From assembly GCF_000425365.1 (NCBI RefSeq), contig NZ_AUDH01000003.1, positions 186,001-250,000 on the forward strand: 64,000 nt of DNA. The letters are read 5' to 3'. Of this stretch, positions 1-9,437 are shown one piece after another; the first letter of the stretch is position 1, and every line of letters begins with the position of its first letter. This DNA is from Rubritepida flocculans DSM 14296. Its GTDB lineage: Bacteria; Pseudomonadota; Alphaproteobacteria; Acetobacterales; Acetobacteraceae. Both the position numbers and the translations under genes were made by a program. Below the pieces are notes generated by a model. It ran no database searches and was not told the origin of the DNA. It saw only the letters and a program-made list of their open reading frames with translations.

Positions 1-2
1 GG

Positions 3-342
3 CGCGACATCGCGGTGCTGCGCACCATCGGCGCCACGCGGGGGGCGGTGATGCGCATCTTCCTGATGTGCGGGGCGCTGATCGGCGTGGTGGGCACCGC
101 GCTCGGCTGCCTGGCGGGGGTGCTGTTCTGCCTGAACATCGAGAGCATCCGCCAGTTCGTGCAGCGCCTCTCGGGCACGGAGCTGTTCAGCCCGGAGGTG
201 TATTTCCTGACCCAGCTTCCCGCCGTGCTGAACTGGGGCGAGGTGGCGCAGGTGGTGGCGCTGGCGCTCGGCCTCTCGCTGCTCGCCACCCTCTATCCCT
301 CCTGGCGCGCGGCGCGCACCGATCCGGTGGAGATGCTGCGCC

Positions 343-350
<8 letters not shown>
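3..350 (+). CDS. lolC: Lipoprotein-releasing ABC permease LolC/LolE, C-terminal part (5' end outside window)
   Basis: This is the last ~115 residues of an inner-membrane permease; the open frame enters from the left edge, so the start is not in the window. Two hydrophobic segments (about residues 20-45 and 80-100 of the visible part) flank a short periplasmic stretch, and the end reads [18 protein letters not shown]. That C-terminus, and the opening [12 protein letters not shown], are typical of the FtsX-like domain of LolC/LolE. The protein would extract lipoproteins from the inner membrane for transfer to LolA, powered by LolD. Its stop codon lies 8 bases inside lolD, so the two are an operon. 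LolC versus LolE cannot be decided from the tail; alphaproteobacteria often have one such gene. Confidence 0.88.
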
Positions 351-1023
<673 letters not shown>

Positions 1024-1072
1024 TGCGGTCGGCGGCTTCGCCGGACGTCTCGCGCAGGCCGGGTTGCCACCA

Positions 1073-1096
1073 CCCAACGCGGCAGGCCGCGTTGGG
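1073..1096. terminator. Perfect 10-bp hairpin between convergent lolD and xthA
   Basis: CCCAACGCGG (1073-1082) and its exact reverse complement CCGCGTTGGG (1087-1096) enclose a 4-base loop, CAGG. It lies midway in the 113-bp gap between two convergent genes, so it could end transcription from both sides. No clear U-tract follows on either strand, so termination is inferred from position and stem strength. Confidence 0.55.
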
Positions 1097-1136
1097 GCCC
1101 GGTGGGGCGGCGGCACCCTCTGCCGCCCGAAGCCGC

Positions 1137-1907
1137 CTAATCGGACAGCTCGATCCAGACCGGGGCGTGGTCGCTCGGGTTCTCCTCGGCGCGGGCGGCG
1201 AGGTCCACCTCCGCCCGCACCAGCCGCTCGGCCAGCTCCGCGCTCAGCAGCGCGTGGTCGATCCTGAGGCCGCGGTTCTGCTCGAAGGCCGCGCCATAGT
1301 CCCAGTAGGTGAAGGGCGGATGCTCCGGGTGCAGGGCGAGCAGCGCATCCGTCAGCCCCAGATGCGTCAGCGCCCGGAAGCGCGCGCGGCTTTCCGGGTG
1401 CACCAGCGCATCGGTCGGCGCCAGCGCGCCGGGGGCGAGATCGGCCTCGGTGGGGCAGACGTTGAAGTCGCCGAGCAGCGCGAGCGGCCGGAACGCGTCG
1501 AGCTGCGCCGCCGCCCAGAGGCGCAGCCGCTCCATCCAGCGCCACTTGTAGGCCAGCCCCTCCTCGCCGCCCGAATTGCCGTTGGGCAGGTAGAGGCCCG
1601 CCACCGTCAGCCCGCGCCAGGCCAGGGCGAGGAAGCGGGCCTGCGCGTCCCCCTCCTCGCCGGGCAGGGCTTCGGCCAGCAGCGCGAACTCGCCGCGCGC
1701 CAGCACCGCCACCCCGTTGCGCCCGCCCCCCTGGCCCAGCGCATGCAGCGTGTAGCCGCTGGCGGAGAGCTCCATGGCCGGGAACTCCTCGCTGCGGCAC
1801 TTGAGCTCCTGCAGCACCACGAGGTCGGGGGCGCAGCGCTCGAGGAAGCGCAGCAGGTGCGGCACCCGCCGGCGGATGGAGTTCACGTTGAAGGTGGCGA
1901 GGCGCAT
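1137..1907 (-). CDS. xthA: Exodeoxyribonuclease III
   Basis: This is a 256-aa endonuclease/exonuclease/phosphatase-fold protein of the ExoIII family, which cuts at abasic sites and trims 3' blocks in base-excision repair. The start MRLATFNVNSIRRR is the usual family N-terminus; the frame stays open 12 codons upstream but those residues match nothing. The metal-binding Glu is in LQELK, the Asp/Asn pair in LLGDFNVCPTEADL, and the C-terminal catalytic His in SDHAPVW. Length is normal for the XthA family. The gene is convergent with lolD. Upstream, 48 bp separate it from erpA on the same strand, so it may be cotranscribed with erpA. Confidence 0.95.
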   Translation of the reverse strand: MRLATFNVNSIRRRVPHLLRFLERCAPDLVVLQELKCRSEEFPAMELSASGYTLHALGQGGGRNGVAVLARGEFALLAEALPGEEGDAQARFLALAWRGLTVAGLYLPNGNSGGEEGLAYKWRWMERLRLWAAAQLDAFRPLALLGDFNVCPTEADLAPGALAPTDALVHPESRARFRALTHLGLTDALLALHPEHPPFTYWDYGAAFEQNRGLRIDHALLSAELAERLVRAEVDLAARAEENPSDHAPVWIELSD

Positions 1908-1955
1908 GGCCGCCACTGAGCCCCGCCGCGCGCCCCGGCGCAAGCCCCGCCCGTC

Positions 1956-2306
1956 TCAGCCCACGGCGAAGGATGCGCCGCAGCCGCAGCCGCTCACCGC
2001 CTGCGGGTTGCGCACCACGAAATGCGATCCGATCAGCGCCTCGTGCCAGTCGAGCTCCGCGCCGCCGAGGAAGTCGAGCGAGACGCCGTCCACATAGACG
2101 CGCACGCCGCCGACCTCCACCACCAGGTCGTCCTCGCCCGCGCTCTCCTCCAGCGCGAAGCCGTATTGCAGCCCCGAGCAGCCGCCGGCCGAGACGCTGA
2201 CGCGCAGCCCCGCCCCGGGCCGGCCCTCGCGCGCGGCGATGGCGGCGATCTCCTCCGCGGCGCGGGGCGTCACATGGAAGCTGCGAGGGTTGGCCACATC
2301 CGGCAT
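1956..2306 (-). CDS. erpA: Iron-sulfur cluster insertion protein ErpA
   Basis: This is a 116-aa A-type Fe-S carrier that accepts clusters from the assembly machinery and delivers them to apoproteins. The three conserved cysteines are present: one in GGCSGLQYGF and a CxC pair near the end in SGCGCGASF. The start at MPDVANPRSF was chosen because an AAGGAG ribosome site precedes it at good spacing and the 27 upstream in-frame codons look non-coding. ErpA is favoured over IscA because no isc/suf genes are nearby and ErpA next to dgt is a recurrent alphaproteobacterial arrangement. It is divergent from dgt. Confidence 0.92.
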   Translation of the reverse strand: MPDVANPRSFHVTPRAAEEIAAIAAREGRPGAGLRVSVSAGGCSGLQYGFALEESAGEDDLVVEVGGVRVYVDGVSLDFLGGAELDWHEALIGSHFVVRNPQAVSGCGCGASFAVG

Positions 2307-2416
2307 GAGGGACTCCTTCGGTCCGGAATGTAGAGGCCCGCGCGACGGATTTCCACGCCCGCGCCGCAGCGCCGCGATCCATGGCAAGCGGCCGCGGGTA
2401 TGATAGGCCAGGGCGC

Positions 2417-3574
2417 ATGCACGCGACGCGCGAATCGAAGGCCCCCTACGCCGTGCAGTCCTCGCGCGGCCGCCTGCACGCCGAGCCGGAGGATCCCACC
2501 CGCACGCCCTGGCAGCGCGACCGCGACCGCATCATCCACTCCCGCGCCTTTCGCCGGCTGCAATACAAGACGCAGGTCTTCGTCTTCCACGAGGGCGATC
2601 ATTTCCGCACCCGGCTGACCCATTCCATCGAGGTGGCGCAGATCGCGCGCAGCCTGGCCCGCCGCCTGCGGCTCGACGAGGATCTGGCCGAGGCGCTGGC
2701 GCTGGCCCATGACCTCGGCCACCCCCCCTTCGGCCATGCGGGCGAGGAGGCGCTGGATGGGGTGATGCGCCCCTGGGGCGGCTTCGACCACAACGCGCAG
2801 AGCCTCAAGCACGTCACGCTGCTCGAGCGCCGCTACGCCGGCTTCGACGGGCTGAACCTCTCCTGGGAGACGCTGGAGGGCCTGGCCAAGCACAACGGCC
2901 CGGTGCGCCGGCCCGCCCCCTATCTGCTGCGCTACAACGCGACGCATGACCTGGAGCTGGCGAGCCACGCCAGCGCCGAGGCGCAGGTGGCCGCCATCGC
3001 CGACGACATCGCCTACAACAACCACGACCTGGAGGACGGCATCCGCGCCCGCCTCTTCACCCTCGAGGAGGTGGCGGAACTCCCGCTCCCGGGCCGCGCG
3101 CTGGAGGCGGTGCGCGCCGCCCATCCGGAGGCGCCCGCGGGCCGCGCCGCGCCCGAGATGGTCCGCCGGGTGATCTCCGCCATGATCCAGGACGTGGCGG
3201 AGGAGACGGAGCGCCGCCTGGCCGCGCTCAAGCCGGCGAGCGTGGAGGAGATCCGCGCCGCCCCCGCCCCGGTGGTGGCCTTCAGCCCGCCCATGGCGGC
3301 CGCGAACGCCGAGGTGCGCGCCTTCCTCTTCGATCGGATGTATCGGCATTTCCGGGTGAACCGCAGCACGCAGAAGTCGAAGCGGGTGGTGCAGATGCTG
3401 TTCAGCCTGCTGCACGGCGGCCCGCAGATGCTGCCCGAGGAGTGGCGCGCGCGCGCCGGCGAGCCTGGCTCCGCCGCCACGGCCGAGCTGGTGGGCGACT
3501 ACATCGCGGGCATGACCGACCGCTTCGCCCTCGAGGAATACCGCCGCCTGACGGACCCGCATGTGGGGGGCTGA
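2417..3574 (+). CDS. dgt: dNTP triphosphohydrolase, dGTPase family
   Basis: This 385-aa HD-superfamily enzyme hydrolyses deoxynucleoside triphosphates to nucleoside and tripolyphosphate, limiting dNTP pools. The family N-terminal RDRIIHSRAFRRLQYKTQVF block is followed by THSIEV and the metal-binding HD in LAHDLGHPPFGHAG. The helical C-terminal region ends with EEYRRLTDP. The shorter deoxyguanosinetriphosphate triphosphohydrolase-like type common in alphaproteobacteria fits better than E. coli Dgt (about 500 aa). The start MHATRESK was chosen over an in-frame ATG 36 bases upstream; a TATGAT hexamer at 2399-2404 would then give a very short leader. argS follows after 48 bp. Confidence 0.92.
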   Translation: MHATRESKAPYAVQSSRGRLHAEPEDPTRTPWQRDRDRIIHSRAFRRLQYKTQVFVFHEGDHFRTRLTHSIEVAQIARSLARRLRLDEDLAEALALAHDLGHPPFGHAGEEALDGVMRPWGGFDHNAQSLKHVTLLERRYAGFDGLNLSWETLEGLAKHNGPVRRPAPYLLRYNATHDLELASHASAEAQVAAIADDIAYNNHDLEDGIRARLFTLEEVAELPLPGRALEAVRAAHPEAPAGRAAPEMVRRVISAMIQDVAEETERRLAALKPASVEEIRAAPAPVVAFSPPMAAANAEVRAFLFDRMYRHFRVNRSTQKSKRVVQMLFSLLHGGPQMLPEEWRARAGEPGSAATAELVGDYIAGMTDRFALEEYRRLTDPHVGG

Positions 3575-3622
3575 GCGCGGCCCCTTGCCGAAACCGCGCC
3601 GCCCGCCGCACAAGCCCGCCCC

Positions 3623-5401
3623 ATGACGCACGACATCTTCGCCCATCTGCGCGCCCGCGTGGTGGAGGCCCTCTCGGCCCTGCTGCCCGACCTGCCCGCC
3701 GAGGCCTTCGCCCGCGTGACGGTGGAGCCCCCGCGCGAGGCCGCGCATGGCGACATGGCCACCAACGCCGCGCTGGTGGTGGGCAAGGCGGCGAAGCTGC
3801 CCCCGCCGAAGCTGGCGGCGGAACTCGCCCAGCGCCTCGCCACCCTGCCCGAGGTGGCGGAGGCCGCGCCGGCTGGTCCGGGCTTCGTGAACCTCCGGCT
3901 GAAGGAGGGCTACCTCCGCGCGCAGCTCCCGGTGATCCTCAACGCGGGCGAGGCCTATGGCGATGGCGCGCCCAAGCCGGGGCGGGTGAACGTGGAATAC
4001 GTCTCGGCCAACCCCACCGGCCCCATGCATGTGGGCCATTGCCGCGGCGCGGTGGTGGGGGATGCGCTGGCCAGCCTGCTCGCCAAGGCGGGGCACGATG
4101 TCACGCGCGAATACTACATCAACGACGCGGGGGCGCAGGTGCAGGCGCTCGCCTACGCCGCCTACTGGCGCTACCTCCAGGCGCTCGGCACGACGATGAC
4201 CGAGGAGGAATACGCGCAGCTCATCCCCGGCGGGCTGCAGTACCGCGGCGACTACCTCATCCCCGTGGGCGAGGCGCTGAAGCACCGCCACGGCGACGCG
4301 CTGGCCGAGCCCGACACCCCCCACGGCCCCGGCATGGCCGGCCCCGACCGCTGGTTCGCCGAGGTGCGCGAGACCACCGTGGCCATGATGATGGAGGCGA
4401 TCCGCGAGGATCTCGCCGCCCTCGGCGTGCGCCACGACGTCTTCGTCAGCGAGGCCGCGCTGGTGGCCGAGGGGATGCTGGAGCGCGCCGAGGCGCAGCT
4501 TTCCGCGCAGGATCTGATCTACCGCGGCGTGCTGGAGCCGCCCAAGGGCAAGACGCCCGAGGACTGGGAGCCGCGCGAGCAGACGCTGTTCCGCGCCACC
4601 GCCTTCGGCGACGAGGTGGACCGGCCGCTGCGCAAGTCCGACGGATCGGGCACCTATTTCGCCAACGACATCGCCAACCACCTGGGCAAGCTCGCGCGCG
4701 GCTTCGACGCGCTGATCCATGTCTGGGGCGCGGACCATGGCGGCTATGTGAAGCGCATGCAGGCGGCGGTGGCGGCGCTCTCCGGCGGGCGCGTGCCGCT
4801 CGAGGTGGTGCTGACGCAGATCGTCCATGTTCTGAAGGACGGCCAGCCCGTGCGCATGTCCAAGCGCGCGGGCAGCTACATCACCCTGCGCGACCTGATC
4901 GAGGAGGTGGGGCGCGACGCGGTGCGCTTCACCATGCTGACGCGCAAGGCCGACGCGCAGATGGAGTTCGACCTCGACCTCGTGCTGCGCCAGACGCGCG
5001 ACAACCCGGTGTTCTACGTGCAGTACGCCCATGCGCGCTGCCGCTCCGTGCTGCGCAAGGCGGGCGAGCCGGCGCCACAGGACCTCGCCCTCGCGCCCCT
5101 CGATGCGCTGGATGACCCGGCGGAGCTCGCGCTCATCCGCCGCCTCTGCGCCTGGCCGCGCGTGGTGGAGACGGCCGCCGCGGCGCGCGAGCCGCACCGT
5201 GTGGCGTTTTTTCTGAATGACCTCGCGGCGGATTTTCACCTATTGTGGAACCGCGGGGCGGAGGATTCGACCCTCCGCTTCATCCAGGAGGCCGACCCGG
5301 AGGGGACACGGGCACGGCTGGCGTTGGTGGCTGCCACCGCCCTGGTGATCCGTTCCGGGCTTGGCGTGATGGGGGTCACGCCGGTCGAGGAGTTGAGATG
5401 A
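3623..5401 (+). CDS. argS: Arginyl-tRNA synthetase
   Basis: This is a 592-aa class I aminoacyl-tRNA synthetase that charges tRNA-Arg. The N-terminal additional domain occupies about residues 1-100. The HIGH-type motif is HVGH at 136-139 within [15 protein letters not shown], and the KMSKS-type loop is MSKR at 412-415. The DALR anticodon-binding domain at the C-terminus begins near [10 protein letters not shown]. Length and order are normal for ArgS. The stop overlaps the start of the SPOR gene in ATGA, so the two are translationally coupled, as in many Rhodospirillales. Confidence 0.97.
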   Translation: MTHDIFAHLRARVVEALSALLPDLPAEAFARVTVEPPREAAHGDMATNAALVVGKAAKLPPPKLAAELAQRLATLPEVAEAAPAGPGFVNLRLKEGYLRAQLPVILNAGEAYGDGAPKPGRVNVEYVSANPTGPMHVGHCRGAVVGDALASLLAKAGHDVTREYYINDAGAQVQALAYAAYWRYLQALGTTMTEEEYAQLIPGGLQYRGDYLIPVGEALKHRHGDALAEPDTPHGPGMAGPDRWFAEVRETTVAMMMEAIREDLAALGVRHDVFVSEAALVAEGMLERAEAQLSAQDLIYRGVLEPPKGKTPEDWEPREQTLFRATAFGDEVDRPLRKSDGSGTYFANDIANHLGKLARGFDALIHVWGADHGGYVKRMQAAVAALSGGRVPLEVVLTQIVHVLKDGQPVRMSKRAGSYITLRDLIEEVGRDAVRFTMLTRKADAQMEFDLDLVLRQTRDNPVFYVQYAHARCRSVLRKAGEPAPQDLALAPLDALDDPAELALIRRLCAWPRVVETAAAAREPHRVAFFLNDLAADFHLLWNRGAEDSTLRFIQEADPEGTRARLALVAATALVIRSGLGVMGVTPVEELR

Positions 5402-6132
5402 GCGACACGACGCTGCCCTCCTGGCGGGTTCGCCCGCCGGAGAGGGCGCGGGCGGGATGGGGGATCCCGCCCAAGCTCTGGATGATTCTGGGCGGGCTGG
5501 CGGGCTCTGTGGCGCTGGCGGCCCTGATCATCTGGGCGATGGGGCAGATGGGGCCGCGCGGCGTGCCCCTGATCGAGGCTGATTCCAGGCCCTTCCGGGT
5601 GCGGCCCGAGGGCGCGCCCGCCGCGCCGAGTCCGCCGCCCGAGATGATCCTCGACCGCCACGCGCGGCCCGAACGGGTGGGGGAGGCGCGCCTCGCCCCC
5701 GGGCCGGAACAGCCGCGGCCCGAGGCGATGCGCGCCCCGCCCGCACCCGCCGCCCCGGCGCAACGCCCGGCTGCGCCCGCGGCGGGGCAGCCGGCGCCCG
5801 CGCAACCCGCCCCGGCCCAGCCCGCCGGGGGCCAGGCGCGCCCGGCCGCGCCCGCCGCCCAGGCGCAGCGGCCCGCCGCGCCCCAGGGCCGCGCCATGAT
5901 CCAGCTCGGCGCGCTGCGCAGCGAGGAGGCGGCCCGGCAGGAATGGGAGCGGCTGCGCGCCCGCGTGCCGGAACTCGCCGGCCGCAGCCCCGTGATCAGC
6001 CGCTTCGAGCGCGAGGGCCAGCCCCCGCTGTGGCGCCTGCGCGTCGGCGGCCTGGCCGACCGCGAGGCGGCGCGCGCCCTGTGCGAGCAGGTGCGCGCCC
6101 GCGGCGGCGCCTGCGTGGTGCCGCCCGGTTAG
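5398..6132 (+). CDS. SPOR-domain membrane protein
   Basis: This 244-aa protein has a short cytoplasmic N-terminus, one membrane helix near residues 24-45 ([19 protein letters not shown]), a long Ala/Pro-rich periplasmic linker (about 65-160), and a C-terminal SPOR domain (about 163-244) starting at [17 protein letters not shown] domains bind denuded septal peptidoglycan, so a role in cell division or cell-wall remodelling is likely. The start was chosen at the ATG overlapping the argS stop; the longer open frame upstream is only argS read out of frame. nagZ follows after 4 bp. Confidence 0.88.
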   Translation: MSDTTLPSWRVRPPERARAGWGIPPKLWMILGGLAGSVALAALIIWAMGQMGPRGVPLIEADSRPFRVRPEGAPAAPSPPPEMILDRHARPERVGEARLAPGPEQPRPEAMRAPPAPAAPAQRPAAPAAGQPAPAQPAPAQPAGGQARPAAPAAQAQRPAAPQGRAMIQLGALRSEEAARQEWERLRARVPELAGRSPVISRFEREGQPPLWRLRVGGLADREAARALCEQVRARGGACVVPPG

Positions 6133-6136
6133 CGCC

Positions 6137-7066
6137 GTGCGCGCGGCCATCATCGGCCTCTCCGGCCCCGCCCTGACGGCGGAGGAGGCGGCGCTGTTCG
6201 CCCGCCACCGCCCGCTCGGCGTCATCCTGTTCCGGCGCAACATCGAGGCGCCGGCGCAGCTTCGCGCCCTCATCGCCTCGGTGCGCGAGGTTCTGGGCGA
6301 GGAGGCCGCCGTCCTGGTGGACCAGGAGGGCGGCCGGGTGGCGCGGCTGCGCCCCCCCCACTGGCCCGAGTTCCCCCCCCCCGCGCGCTTCGAGCGCGGC
6401 CCCGCCGAGGCCGCCCGCGCCAACGCCGAGGCCCTCGCCCGGCTCTGCGCCGCCGAGGGCTTCGACGTGGTCTGCGCCCCCTGCCTGGATCTGCGCCTGC
6501 CTGGCGCGCACGAGGTGATCGGCGACCGCGCCTTCTCCGCCGACCCGGCCGAGGTGGCGCGGCTCGGCGCCGCCTGGGTGGAGGGGCTGCGCGCGGGCGG
6601 GGTGATCCCGGTGCTCAAGCACATCCCCGGCCATGGCCGCGCGCGGCAGGACAGCCACGAGGCGCTGCCCGTGGTGGCGGAGGAGGCCGCCGTGCTGGCG
6701 GCCGACCTCGCGCCCTTCCGCGCCCTGGCCGCACCCGATCTCTGGGCGATGACGGCGCACATCCTCTACCCCGCCTGGGACGAGGCGCGCTGCGCCACCC
6801 TCTCGCCGCGCGTGATCGGGGGGGTGATCCGCGGCGAGATCGGCTTCCAGGGCTTCCTGATCTCGGACGACCTCGCCATGCGCGCCCTCTCGGGCGGGCT
6901 CGGGGCGCTGACCGAGGCGGCGCTGGCGGCGGGCTGCGACGCGGTGCTGCATTGCTCGGGCGTGGCGGCGGAGACGGCCGAGGTGCTGGCCGCGGCCCCT
7001 CCGCTCCCGCCCGCGGGGCAGGTGCGGCTCGCCGCCGCCCGCGCGAGGCTGCCCGCCCATGCCTGA
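6137..7066 (+). CDS. nagZ: Beta-N-acetylhexosaminidase NagZ
   Basis: This 309-aa GH3 enzyme removes N-acetylglucosamine from cytoplasmic anhydromuropeptides during peptidoglycan recycling. The family motif KHIPGHGR lies at residues 161-168, and the active-site loop with the catalytic Asp is near ISDDLAMRAL. No signal peptide is visible, fitting a cytoplasmic enzyme. The start is GTG, 4 bp after the SPOR gene stop. Its stop overlaps the following protease gene by 8 bases, so SPOR-nagZ-protease-scpA-scpB look like one transcript. Confidence 0.95.
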   Translation: MRAAIIGLSGPALTAEEAALFARHRPLGVILFRRNIEAPAQLRALIASVREVLGEEAAVLVDQEGGRVARLRPPHWPEFPPPARFERGPAEAARANAEALARLCAAEGFDVVCAPCLDLRLPGAHEVIGDRAFSADPAEVARLGAAWVEGLRAGGVIPVLKHIPGHGRARQDSHEALPVVAEEAAVLAADLAPFRALAAPDLWAMTAHILYPAWDEARCATLSPRVIGGVIRGEIGFQGFLISDDLAMRALSGGLGALTEAALAAGCDAVLHCSGVAAETAEVLAAAPPLPPAGQVRLAAARARLPAHA

Positions 7067-7763
7067 GTGGCTGCCCGAGGCGGCGGCGGCGGTGCTGGCC
7101 GCCGTCATCGCCATCACCTTCCACGAAGCGGCGCACGGCTACGCCGCCCGCGCCCTGGGCGACCCCACGGCGGCGCTGCTCGGCCGCGTCTCGCTCAACC
7201 CGCTGCGCCATGTGGACCCCTTCGGCACGGTGCTGCTGCCGGCCATCCTGCTGGGGTCGCAGCTTCTCGCCACGGGGCGGGTGGATTTCCTCTTCGGCTG
7301 GGCCAAGCCCGTGCCGGTGGATGTGCGCCACTTCGCCAACCCGCGCGCGGGCATGATGTGGGTGGCGGCGGCGGGGCCGGCGATGAACGCGCTGCTGGCG
7401 CTGGCCGCGGCCTTCGCGCTGCACCCCGCGATCTGGGCGGAGCCGCTTCTCTCGGCCGACTCGGCGGCCTTCCTCTATCGCTTCCTCGCTCTGTTCATCC
7501 TGGCGAACCTGGTGCTCGGCCTGTTCAACCTCTTTCCCGTCCCGCCGCTGGACGGCGGCCGCATCCTGGTGGGGCTGCTGCCGCTGCGCGCGGCCATGGC
7601 CTGGGCGCGGCTCGAGCCCGTGGGGCTTTTCCTCGTGATCGGGGTGCTGTTCCTGCTGCCCATGGCCGTCCCCGAGTTCCGCCCGATGGACTGGTTCGTG
7701 CGCGAACTGGTGCGCCCGGCCTTCTCCCTCGTGCTGCGCGCCGCGGGGCACGACTTCCCGTGA
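7059..7763 (+). CDS. Site-2 protease family (M50) membrane metalloprotease
   Basis: This 234-aa integral membrane protein has the zinc-binding HExxH near its start (HEAAH, residues 22-26) and the third ligand in a later helix (NLFPVPPLDGGR, Asp165). It has about five or six hydrophobic segments and no PDZ domain. This matches the short, PDZ-less M50 peptidases often found next to scpA, rather than RseP. The substrate is unknown. It overlaps nagZ by 8 bases and its TGA overlaps the GTG of scpA. Confidence 0.9.
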   Translation: MPEWLPEAAAAVLAAVIAITFHEAAHGYAARALGDPTAALLGRVSLNPLRHVDPFGTVLLPAILLGSQLLATGRVDFLFGWAKPVPVDVRHFANPRAGMMWVAAAGPAMNALLALAAAFALHPAIWAEPLLSADSAAFLYRFLALFILANLVLGLFNLFPVPPLDGGRILVGLLPLRAAMAWARLEPVGLFLVIGVLFLLPMAVPEFRPMDWFVRELVRPAFSLVLRAAGHDFP

Positions 7764-8530
7764 GCGCCGCCGCGGCCGATGCGCTGCTGCTGGAGCTGGA
7801 GGGCTTCCAGGGCCCGCTCGACGTGCTGCTGGAACTCGCCCGCGCGCAGAAGGTGGACATCCGGCAGATCAGCATCCTCGCGCTGGTGGACCAGTATCTC
7901 GCGGTGATCGAGGGCGCGCGGCGCGTGCGCATCGAGCTGGCGGCCGACTGGCTGGTGATGGCCGCCTGGCTCGCCTGGCTGAAGTCCCGCCTGCTGGTGC
8001 CGGAGGAGGAGCGCGGGCCGGAGGAGGAGGACCCCCTGCTGGCCGCGCAGCGCCTGACGGAGCGGCTGGCCGAGCTCGACCGCATGCGCGCGGCGGCCGA
8101 ATGGCTCGCGCGCCGCGCCCAGCTCGGGCGCGAGACCTTCGCCCGCGGCGCCCCCGAATCCCTGACGCTGGAGGACCGTTCGGGCCTGGTGGCCGATCTG
8201 GCGGGGCTGCTGCGCGCCTATGCCGAGGCGCGGCGGCGGGCGGTGGCGCACCGCCCCTTCACGCCCAAGCCGCGCAAGCTGTGGTCGGTCGCCGAGGCGC
8301 TGGCGCGGCTGCGCGCGCTGATCGGCCAGGCGGGGCCGGGCTGGTCCACCCTCTCGGCCTTCCTGCCCGAGGATCTGCGCAGCCCGCTCGACCGGCGCGC
8401 GGCGCTGGCCAGCACCCTCGTCGCCGCGCTGGAGGCGGCGCGGGGAGGGGGCATCGAACTCAAGCAGGAGGCGCCCTTCGCGCCGATCTTCGTCAAGCCG
8501 GGAATGGGGGAGCTGCCGCATGTCGCCTGA
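7760..8530 (+). CDS. scpA: Segregation and condensation protein A
   Basis: This 256-aa kleisin subunit of the SMC-ScpAB complex organises chromosomes. The N-terminal Smc-binding block is visible (FQGPLDVLLELARAQKVDI, then ISILALVDQYL), as is the WLVMAAWLAWLKSRLLVP helix typical of ScpA. The GTG start overlaps the protease stop (GTGA). The longer open frame further upstream only covers the protease gene in another frame. The end overlaps scpB by 11 bases. Confidence 0.94.
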   Translation: MSAAAADALLLELEGFQGPLDVLLELARAQKVDIRQISILALVDQYLAVIEGARRVRIELAADWLVMAAWLAWLKSRLLVPEEERGPEEEDPLLAAQRLTERLAELDRMRAAAEWLARRAQLGRETFARGAPESLTLEDRSGLVADLAGLLRAYAEARRRAVAHRPFTPKPRKLWSVAEALARLRALIGQAGPGWSTLSAFLPEDLRSPLDRRAALASTLVAALEAARGGGIELKQEAPFAPIFVKPGMGELPHVA

Positions 8531-9122
8531 GGAGAACCCGGATTTCGCCCGCGCCCTGCGCATCGCCGAGGCGCTGATCTTCGCCTCCGACCGGCCGGTG
8601 CCGGCCGCGCGGGTGCAAATGGCCTTGCCCGCAGGGGTGGACGCCCAGGCAGTGCTGACCGCGCTCGCCGCCCAGAGCGCGGGGCGCGCGGTGGAGCTGG
8701 TGGAGGTGGCGGGCGGTTTCGCCTTCCGCACCGCGCTCGACCTCGCCCCCGCCATCACCCGCGTGGTCGAGGCGCCGCGCCGGCTGCCCAAGGCGGCGAT
8801 GGAGGCGCTCTCCATCATCGCCTACCACCAGCCCGTCACCCGCGCGGAGATCGAGGAAATCCGCGGCGCGAGCCTCGCCCAGACCACGCTCGAGGCGCTG
8901 CTGGAGGCCGGGCTCATCGCCCCCCGCGGCCGGCGCGAATCCCCGGGCCGGCCCACGCTCTGGGGCACCACGGCGAAGTTCCTCGACCAGTTCGGCCTGA
9001 AATCCCTGAACGACCTGCCGCGCAAGGAGGAACTGGTCTCGAGCGACCTCGCCGCCACCCCCCTCGGCGGAGAGCGCGACGGCGCCCCGCCCGTGATCCC
9101 GGACGGCGCCCGGGCGGCCTGA
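8520..9122 (+). CDS. scpB: Segregation and condensation protein B
   Basis: This 200-aa partner of ScpA is made of two winged-helix domains. Family features are the opening ALRIAEALIFASDRPV, the ALSIIAYHQPVTRAEIEEIRG block, and RRESPGRPTLWGTT. It would dimerise and bind the ScpA kleisin. Its start is inside the scpA end. In related bacteria tatA usually follows scpB; here a repeat element and an ABC ATPase gene follow instead. Confidence 0.94.
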   Translation: MSPEENPDFARALRIAEALIFASDRPVPAARVQMALPAGVDAQAVLTALAAQSAGRAVELVEVAGGFAFRTALDLAPAITRVVEAPRRLPKAAMEALSIIAYHQPVTRAEIEEIRGASLAQTTLEALLEAGLIAPRGRRESPGRPTLWGTTAKFLDQFGLKSLNDLPRKEELVSSDLAATPLGGERDGAPPVIPDGARAA

Positions 9123-9161
9123 GACCCCCATGGCCCGAGCACGCGCGGCGCGGGGTGGGCG

Positions 9162-9376
9162 CCGGAGAGGGGCGCCGCCCCTCTCCGGACCTCTCCCCGC
9201 CAAAGGCCATCGGCCTTTGGAAACCGCCTCGTTTGTGGGGAGGCGGAGGGAGGGGCATGGTGCGCCCGTGACGATGCGTGTTCCCCTGACGCCCCTCCCT
9301 CCGCCTCCCCACAGATGGGTTCCAAGGGCCCACTGGCCCTTGGCGGGTGGGGTGCGGGGAGGGCGGCGCCCTCCCC
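9162..9376. repeat. Inverted pair of ~90-bp hairpin-rich repeat units (REP/BIME-like composite)
   Basis: The 315-bp gap 9123-9437 is filled by this element. In order it holds: an 11-bp hairpin (9162-9172/9178-9188); a 9-bp hairpin (9200-9208/9212-9220); a 23-bp arm (9234-9256); a 34-base spacer; the exact reverse complement of that arm (9291-9313); a 9-bp hairpin (9322-9330/9335-9343); and a 9-bp hairpin (9356-9364/9368-9376). The right half read backwards is a diverged copy of the left half, so this is one unit present twice, head to head. Short open frames through it look like translated repeat, not protein. It separates scpB from the ABC ATPase and could fold into a large cruciform or RNA structure. 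Confidence 0.85.
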
Positions 9377-9437
9377 GTCGCCATTCCGGCGCTGCGCCCG
9401 CGCCACGGGCGTTCCCTGCCTGCCCCGGGCGCCGGCC

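Noticed and set aside
2270-5239. A 989-codon minus-strand open frame over dgt and argS
   Set aside because: Both sense genes carry full catalytic motifs; the antisense frame is compositionally a shadow.
9315-9437. A 41-codon N-terminal extension of the ABC ATPase gene
   Set aside because: The extension reads through the repeat element; family homology starts at the GTG 9438.
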